Below, in pieces: positions 59,586-64,000 of a stretch of DNA of 64,000 nt. This DNA is from Candidatus Bathyarchaeota archaeon (GTDB lineage: Archaea; Thermoproteota; Bathyarchaeia; Bathyarchaeales; Bathycorpusculaceae). Each line of letters begins with the position of its first letter. Position 1 is the first letter of the stretch. The stretch spans positions 1 to 64,000 of the forward strand of contig JAOZHW010000011.1 of the NCBI GenBank assembly GCA_026014685.1, written 5' to 3'. Both the position numbers and the translations under genes were made by a program. The notes below the pieces were generated by a model. That model was not told where the DNA came from and did not search any database. It saw nothing but the letters and a program-made list of their open reading frames with translations.

Positions 59586-60641
59586 ATGAATCCAGCGAAA
59601 AAATCGTTCCGACCCAACTTGATTGCAGTAATCTTAGTCGCAGGGTTAATCGCCTTCCTGTTTTACTTGGTTTTCTACGTTGACATTGCCCAAGTCGCAA
59701 AAACACTCTCACAAACAAACCTCGTCATCTATTCCTTTGCCTTCTTCAGCTACATCTTGTTTACGTTGTGTTCAGCTCTGGTTTGGCATAGTCTACTAGC
59801 CAGTTTGGCAGTTAAAATTACCCGACGTAAAGCGTTTCTCTTTACATGGGTGGGTCTATTCTTTGACGCCACGGTACCGCAGCTCGGCTGGTCTGCGGAA
59901 GTGTCCAAAACTTACCTGTTGTCTAAGGATTCCAACATTGAATCGGGGCGAATCGGCGCCTCGGTTGTGGGACAAAAAATCTTCACCATGACCTTGACGA
60001 TTGTGGCGTTAAGTTTAGGGTTAGGGTTACTGCTTGTTAGGTATTCTTTTCCGTTGATTGAATCCTTGTTGATTGGGTTAGTTTTGGGGCTGTCGATTCT
60101 GACTTTAATCGTCGTTTACTACGTCAGTTTCAAGCCCTCTGCAACCAAGACACTACTGAACTGGGCAATTAAAGTAGCAGTGTTTTTCAGAAAAAGCTGG
60201 AGCCCACAAAACTTTCAATCCAAAGCCGAAGCGATGCTGACAAGCTTCCATGCAAGTATCGATCAGTTAAAAGCAAAACCCAAAGCTTTGATTCAGCCAA
60301 TTAGCTACGCAGTTGTGGGGTTTGCGTTTGAAGTCTCGGTCATGTTTATCGCGTTTGCCGCTTTGGGGGAACCTGTGTCGGTGGATGTTGTGCTTGTTGT
60401 TTTTACTTTAACTGGAACCCTGCAAACCGTCGGACTGGCTTTTGTTGGCTTACCAGAACTAGTTATGTCAGTGACACTGTGGCAACTTGGAATTGACCCA
60501 TCTGTCGCTGTTTCTGTTGCGCTTTTGACGCGTCTTGTAAACCTGTGGTTTAGGCTAGTAGTCTCTTACGGAGCCTTACAGTGGACTGGAATAAAGGTCA
60601 TCAGACAAAACAAACAAAACACTACGGCTTTTGTAAGTTAA
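59586..60641 (+). CDS. Flippase-like membrane protein (UPF0104)
   Basis: A 351-residue protein with about eight helices of the lysylphosphatidylglycerol synthetase transmembrane/UPF0104 family. Recognisable segments are FSYILFTLCSALVWHSLLASL, LFFDATVPQLGWSAEVSKTYLLSK (conserved GWxAEVxKxYLL), RIGASVVGQKIFTMTLTIVALSLG and GLPELVMSVTLWQLGIDPSVAVSVALLTRLVNLWFR. These proteins are thought to move polar lipids or glycolipids across the membrane. No synthetase domain is attached. Confidence 0.85.
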   Translation: MNPAKKSFRPNLIAVILVAGLIAFLFYLVFYVDIAQVAKTLSQTNLVIYSFAFFSYILFTLCSALVWHSLLASLAVKITRRKAFLFTWVGLFFDATVPQLGWSAEVSKTYLLSKDSNIESGRIGASVVGQKIFTMTLTIVALSLGLGLLLVRYSFPLIESLLIGLVLGLSILTLIVVYYVSFKPSATKTLLNWAIKVAVFFRKSWSPQNFQSKAEAMLTSFHASIDQLKAKPKALIQPISYAVVGFAFEVSVMFIAFAALGEPVSVDVVLVVFTLTGTLQTVGLAFVGLPELVMSVTLWQLGIDPSVAVSVALLTRLVNLWFRLVVSYGALQWTGIKVIRQNKQNTTAFVS

Positions 60642-60735
60642 AATTTGTCTTGTCATTTAACCTTAAGAGGCAATACCGCAAGAAATGCAAAAGTTTTAAT
60701 TCAAACCTGACTTATCAGTTAATCAGAGGATTGAT

Positions 60736-60981
60736 ATGCCTACAGCGTTTGTGTTGATAAATACCGAGATAGGCTCCGAGTCCGATGTTTTAAAAGAACT
60801 CAAAAAAGTTGAAGGCGTGATAGAGAACGAAACATCAGCTGTTTATGGAGTCTACGACATCGTTGCCCGAGTAAGTGCCGACACGATGGATAAACTCAAA
60901 GAAATCGTCACTTGGCGAATCAGAAAACTAGACAAAGTCCGCTCGACACTCACAATGATTGTCGTAGAGGACAAACAATAA
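60736..60981 (+). CDS. Stand-alone Lrp/AsnC effector-binding (RAM) domain, copy 2
   Basis: An 81-residue single-domain protein of the same family as the gene at 58562: MPTAFVLINTEIGSESDVLKELKKVEGVIENETSAVYGVYDIVARVSADT and WRIRKLDKVRSTLTMIVVEDK. About half the residues match copy 1. The two genes lie 2 kb apart on the same strand, separated by the exported and flippase-like genes. A duplication or a hetero-oligomer pair is possible. The ATG at 60736 is used. Confidence 0.9.
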   Translation: MPTAFVLINTEIGSESDVLKELKKVEGVIENETSAVYGVYDIVARVSADTMDKLKEIVTWRIRKLDKVRSTLTMIVVEDKQ

Positions 60982-61074
60982 TCACCCCTTCTTTTATTAA
61001 CGTTAAATTGTTGTAACTTTTGTTTCATACACAACGTTAAACCCTCAAACAACCAAATCATTATCCGATTAAAA

Positions 61075-61191
61075 ATGAAAGCAGAATTAAAATCACAATA
61101 CAAGTGCCCATGGTGCGGTCTCGAACTAGAAAACGGCAAAGAACTCGACGCCCACGCCAAAAACCACTACATCACCCTCATCGAAGCATAA
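61075..61191 (+). CDS. 38-residue C2H2 zinc-finger protein
   Basis: A tiny frame from the ATG at 61075. It reads YKCPWCGLELENGKELDAHAKNHY, which is a classical C2H2 finger with C-x2-C-x12-H-x3-H spacing and the hydrophobic core positions in place. The whole protein is one finger. Single-finger proteins of 30-60 residues are known in archaea. It is followed by a strong hairpin terminator (61212-61252), which supports a separate transcript. Confidence 0.65.
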   Translation: MKAELKSQYKCPWCGLELENGKELDAHAKNHYITLIEA

Positions 61192-61211
61192 ACCGCAACC
61201 AAGAAACCGCT

Positions 61212-61252
61212 TGTGACTGTGCCCATACAGTCACATAGTTTTAAATTTTTTT
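61212..61252 (+). terminator. Hairpin plus T-run after the zinc-finger gene
   Basis: TGTGACTGT (61212-61220) and ACAGTCACA (61227-61235) form a perfect 9-bp stem with a 6-nt loop, followed by TAGTTTTAAATTTTTTT. This is a bacterial-style intrinsic terminator in form, or an operator; the T-run favours termination. Confidence 0.5.
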
Positions 61253-61566
61253 AACCCAACATCCAGCCGTGCGTCCACTGGCGAAAAACATGACCACACA
61301 CAAGCCCCACCAAACAGCACAGAGAAGAAAAGCGGCAGCATCCAGCAGATGCACCAAATTTTTAACCGGTTGGATAAAGAGGTTTGATTCAAAAAAGAAC
61401 CTTTTCGTGTTCCCCAAGTAGAGCACCAAACCTCTGAAGCCAACCACCCCCCTCTAATCCAATAAGATAAACCCCTATTACCCGATGAGGATAAAACAAT
61501 ATTTTTTACCCTCAAACCGTTTCTTAACTCGCAGTGGTGCCTTCAACGTTGACTTCACTACAAACT
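61253..61566. other. Intergenic stretch before tiaS
   Basis: About 310 bases with no clear gene. A weak basic frame at 61290-61421 (43 residues, no good Shine-Dalgarno) cannot be supported. The tiaS promoter is probably in the A/T-rich 61490-61515 block (AAAACAATATTTTTTA). Confidence 0.5.
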
Positions 61567-62895
61567 ATGCATATAGGTTTAGATGACACTGACTCAAAAA
61601 AAGGAGGCTGCACCACATACCTTACAGCAGTGCTCGTTGAGGAACTCAAAAAATTCAACGTAAACTTCCTCGATTATCCTGGATTGATACGCCTCAACCC
61701 CAACGTGCCTTGGAAAACCAGAGGTAACGGCGCCCTAAACCTTAGATTTAGCTACAGCGCCGAGTTCGAGGAAGAAATCAAAGAAACCACAGTAGCGCTC
61801 TGGGAGAAGCATTCTGCCGTAAACGAGAAGGGCACAGACCCAGGTATAGTGCTCTACAAAACCGCAGATGTACCAGTGGAATTGACCGCCTTCTCCAAGA
61901 GAGCACAAACCACGATTGTGACTCTCAAAGAGGCGATGGCGTTAATCAAAAAATTTGGCGCAGAAGCATTAGGCTACAACACCTGCCGAGGCATCATCGG
62001 CGCGTTAGCCGCCATAGGCGAAACACTCCAAAGCGATTATACATACGAATTAATCGCTTACCGAACAGCCGAAAACCGCGGCACCAAACGCTGCGTTGAT
62101 GAAGAGTCGATTTTTGAGATGGACCAAAAAACCCAACCCTTCACGTTTAACAATGTGGACTGGGAAAAGAAAAGAGTAATCATCACGCCACGCGGACCTG
62201 ACCCCATCTTTTTTGGCATAAGAGGCGAAACACCCCAATTAGTCAAACAAGCCTTTCAGATGGTTAAGACGCAGGAACCTGTGGAACGCTGGGTCATCTT
62301 CCGAAGCAACCAAGGCACAGACGCCCACCTAAAACCCGTAGCGAAACTAAACCAGCTTGAACCCTACTGCTCCGTTATCGCTAAAGGGGCAGTTTCTCAG
62401 AATCCGCGGGTTATCCCTGTTCGACACGTCATTTTTGCAATCAAAGATGAAACTGCAGAGGTCGATTGCGCAGCTTATGAACCAACGGGGGATCTGCGTA
62501 AAATCGCCAGACAACTTTTGGTGGGCGACGAAATCGAAGTTTATGGTGCAGTGCATAAATCAACAGTATCCAAGCCTGTTACGGTTAATCTCGAAAAAAT
62601 CAACATACTAAAATTAACTCAACCATTTAAAACAGAAAACCCCCTCTGCCCCACCTGCCAAAAAAGGCTCAAATCAATGGGCAAAAATCAAGGTTTCCGC
62701 TGCGAAAAGTGCGGTGCAAAATATCCTGACCTAACAAAAGACAAGAGCCCCTTGTTTCGTTCGCTTAAGTCTGGTTTGTATGTGACATCAACTAGATCTC
62801 AGAGGCATCTGACAAAACCGCTTAGACGTTATGGGCAGGAAAAAACGGGTTTTGAAGCTGAAAAGTTGATTGAGGGTTGGCATTTTAACAGTTAA
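61567..62895 (+). CDS. tiaS: tRNA(Ile2) 2-agmatinylcytidine synthetase TiaS
   Basis: A 442-residue archaeal enzyme that attaches agmatine to C34 of tRNA-Ile(CAU), needed to read AUA codons. It starts with MHIGLDDTDSKKGGCTTY (ATG 61567; the frame opens 11 codons earlier), the TiaS kinase-like DDTDS motif. Other family segments are LNPNVPWKTRGNGA, GYNTCRGIIGALAAIGETL and FRSNQGTDAHLK, followed by an OB domain (residues 290-350) and a zinc ribbon (CPTCQKRLKSMGKNQGFRCEKCG). Its presence is a good archaeal marker. Confidence 0.95.
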   Translation: MHIGLDDTDSKKGGCTTYLTAVLVEELKKFNVNFLDYPGLIRLNPNVPWKTRGNGALNLRFSYSAEFEEEIKETTVALWEKHSAVNEKGTDPGIVLYKTADVPVELTAFSKRAQTTIVTLKEAMALIKKFGAEALGYNTCRGIIGALAAIGETLQSDYTYELIAYRTAENRGTKRCVDEESIFEMDQKTQPFTFNNVDWEKKRVIITPRGPDPIFFGIRGETPQLVKQAFQMVKTQEPVERWVIFRSNQGTDAHLKPVAKLNQLEPYCSVIAKGAVSQNPRVIPVRHVIFAIKDETAEVDCAAYEPTGDLRKIARQLLVGDEIEVYGAVHKSTVSKPVTVNLEKINILKLTQPFKTENPLCPTCQKRLKSMGKNQGFRCEKCGAKYPDLTKDKSPLFRSLKSGLYVTSTRSQRHLTKPLRRYGQEKTGFEAEKLIEGWHFNS

Positions 62896-63116
62896 TTTTT
62901 TGCTGTTTTGTCGCCTTCAATTTCGCAGTTTACTTCGTGGTTTAGTAGGATTAACCCTGTTATTGCAAGTATTATGCCTATTACGAGCATTTCGATTAAG
63001 TATGAGTAGCCAATGTATTGGTCTAGTAGTGTCCAGAGGCTTCTGAAGATGAGTACTGAGGCTATTAGTACTATCATTTCGCCGAGGATGATTTTTGCGA
63101 ACCGCGTTGATTGCAT
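62892..63116 (-). CDS. Two-helix membrane protein
   Basis: A 74-residue protein from the ATG at 63116 (MQSTRFAK); the frame extends upstream but that part is not hydrophobic and lacks features. Two helices (IILGEMIVLIASVLIFRSLW and LIEMLVIGIILAITGLILL) and a polar tail (NHEVNCEIEGDKTAKN). It overlaps the tiaS stop codon tail to tail by 4 bases. Unknown function. Confidence 0.6.
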   Translation of the reverse strand: MQSTRFAKIILGEMIVLIASVLIFRSLWTLLDQYIGYSYLIEMLVIGIILAITGLILLNHEVNCEIEGDKTAKN

Positions 63117-63269
63117 GGTTAAAAGGTATGGGTTTGTGTGCTTAAAAGTGTGTCTCACAAGCCAATTGTGTCTTATTGTGCACATATATCGAGTTTGGAA
63201 ATATGTCAAACCAGAAAACATCGCTTATATTACGTCTCACTATACGTTGTGTGTTGAAGAGTGCAACAA

Positions 63270-63686
63270 ATGAGCAGTACAACACAACTACAAATAAACC
63301 AAACCATCGGAACTGAGAATAACCTTGAAACCATACTAATCGACCTCAACATCAAAGCACACAAAAAAACATCCACATTTGACCGCCTACTCATAGACGC
63401 AATCGAATCCGCCTTATCTAAACTGGGAAACGCCAACAAACAAGCACTCTACACCCACTTAGAACACCGCTTCGGCCTTAACAAACAAGCAATCCCACAA
63501 AACATAGAGTACTTCACAAACGCGCTGGAATACCTCTTCGGGGAAAGCGCTTTACTTATGCAGATAAACATCATGGAAGCGCTTCGCCGAAAATTCCCCA
63601 AATTTAAATACACACCCAAAGACGGAAACTTATCCTTCATCAGCTACGTCGAAAACATCCGCGGTTACTGTCATCACTCATCATAA
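63270..63686 (+). CDS. NitrOD5-like helical domain protein
   Basis: A 138-residue protein from the ATG at 63270 (an upstream GTG at 63261 is possible). The C-terminal 90 residues, STFDRLLIDAIESALSKLGNANKQALYTHLEHRFGLNKQAIPQNIEYFTNALEYLFGESALLMQINIMEALRRKF, match the helical NitrOD5-type domain often seen in thaumarchaeal and TACK archaea. Related proteins are frequently linked to signalling proteins; no specific function is known. The N-terminal 40 residues are Thr/Gln/Asn-rich and likely disordered. Confidence 0.6.
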   Translation: MSSTTQLQINQTIGTENNLETILIDLNIKAHKKTSTFDRLLIDAIESALSKLGNANKQALYTHLEHRFGLNKQAIPQNIEYFTNALEYLFGESALLMQINIMEALRRKFPKFKYTPKDGNLSFISYVENIRGYCHHSS

Positions 63687-63790
63687 TTACACATTTTAGC
63701 TAAATTTGATTTTTTTCTTATGCTCAGCTTTAAATCCGACAACCCCATAAACCCCTTCTACAACCCTAATCAGCAAAAGAGGCACCTTCA

Positions 63791-64000
63791 ATGGTTGAAA
63801 AAACCTTCCCACCAGAAGCCTACCAACTACCATTCTTCAAAGAAGAAGGCTTCATCCGCAAACACTGCCCAAAATGCGGCGAATACTTCTGGACCCAAAA
63901 CCAAAGTCAAGAAACCTGCGGCGAAGCAGGCAGCGACGAATGCGGCTGCTACAGCTTTCTAGGCAACCCCGCAACAAAAAAGAAGTTTACTCTCCCAGAA
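63791..64000 (+). CDS. alaS: Alanyl-tRNA synthetase, N-terminal part (cut by window end)
   Basis: From the ATG at 63791 the frame stays open to the window edge (70 residues). It reads FPPEAYQLPFFKEEGFIRKHCPKCGEYFW and later SFLGNPATKKKFTLPE. This is the archaeal AlaRS N-terminus: the FFxxxGFxRKxCxxCGxYFW zinc segment before the class II catalytic core. A GAGG lies 9 bases upstream. The rest of the gene lies outside. The tRNA-Ala (GGC) at 43031 is its substrate. Confidence 0.85.
   Translation, partial: MVEKTFPPEAYQLPFFKEEGFIRKHCPKCGEYFWTQNQSQETCGEAGSDECGCYSFLGNPATKKKFTLPE

Noticed and set aside
61231-61515. Minus-strand frames of 94 and 68 residues before tiaS
   Set aside because: No Shine-Dalgarno, Trp/Cys-heavy composition typical of shadow frames, and they run through the terminator and tiaS promoter region.
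1-64000. CRISPR array, insertion sequence or integrase
   Set aside because: No regularly spaced direct repeats, transposase or recombinase motifs were seen on either strand.

Overview
This window reads as archaeal chromosome. Diagnostic genes are a group II chaperonin (thermosome), a geranylgeranyl-reductase family lipid enzyme, the stalk protein P1/L12, archaeal-type S7 and S12, the archaeal asparagine synthetase built on an AsnRS core, apgM, archaeal-type inositol-1-phosphate synthase, TiaS and, at the right edge, the start of an archaeal-type alanyl-tRNA synthetase. Promoters with plain TATA boxes, CCA-encoding tRNA genes and T-rich gene ends fit. The gene mix (GTP-PEPCK, GrpE/DnaK, many PadR/HxlR/Lrp/ArsR regulators, ArsM, membrane polyferredoxin) suggests a mesophilic anaerobe; Bathyarchaeia or another TACK lineage is plausible but inferred, not proven.

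Layout: 0-2 kb holds a PadR/DUF996 pair and a decayed toxin-antitoxin patch. 2-10 kb has a lipid reductase facing an HxlR regulator, an Lrp regulator facing asparagine synthetase plus GTP-PEPCK, and a fused tandem ferritin-like protein. 10-15.5 kb has a putative RHH regulator-grpE-dnaK operon with a clear palindromic operator, a Toprim-tyrS pair and a VapBC module. 15.5-23.5 kb has a GC-rich structured non-coding stretch, a frameshifted YdeI-like gene, tRNA-His, a large P-type ATPase, apgM, an HPr-kinase-like protein and an HtpX-like protease. 23.7-28.7 kb is an arsenic island: arsR-acr3-arsM-beta-propeller diverging from ferredoxin-arsC. 28.7-42.4 kb has tRNA-Leu, thermosome, a beta-CASP nuclease, secreted proteins, a pair of duplicated Cys-rich microproteins, inositol and sugar-phosphate enzymes, a SPOUT methyltransferase, a presenilin-like protease and L12.

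42.4-44.1 kb is accessory: a long non-coding stretch with hairpins, tRNA-Ala and an AT-rich broken nuclease gene. 44.7-47.4 kb is an operon of two exported proteins and a membrane polyferredoxin. 47.5-55.4 kb holds sensor kinases (one decayed), a truncated glycosyltransferase, an exported propeller, a TGS GTPase, and S7/S12. 55.4-64 kb holds a CBS protein, CTP synthase, two stand-alone Lrp effector (RAM) domains, a flippase-like membrane protein, a 38-residue C2H2 zinc finger, tiaS and alaS (partial).

Twelve genes or fragments not obvious from long reading frames were recovered by hand, including five very small Cys-rich or zinc-finger proteins (28520-28681, 34938-35105, 35390-35551, 47557-47691, 61075-61191), a PIN-domain remnant (1415-1534) and alaS. 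Three tRNAs were folded by eye. The strongest leads are the palindrome-controlled regulator-grpE-dnaK operon, the duplicated ICW/GEEKNC microprotein cassette, the dispersed three-copy 45-bp element, and the arsenic island with a translationally coupled exported propeller.
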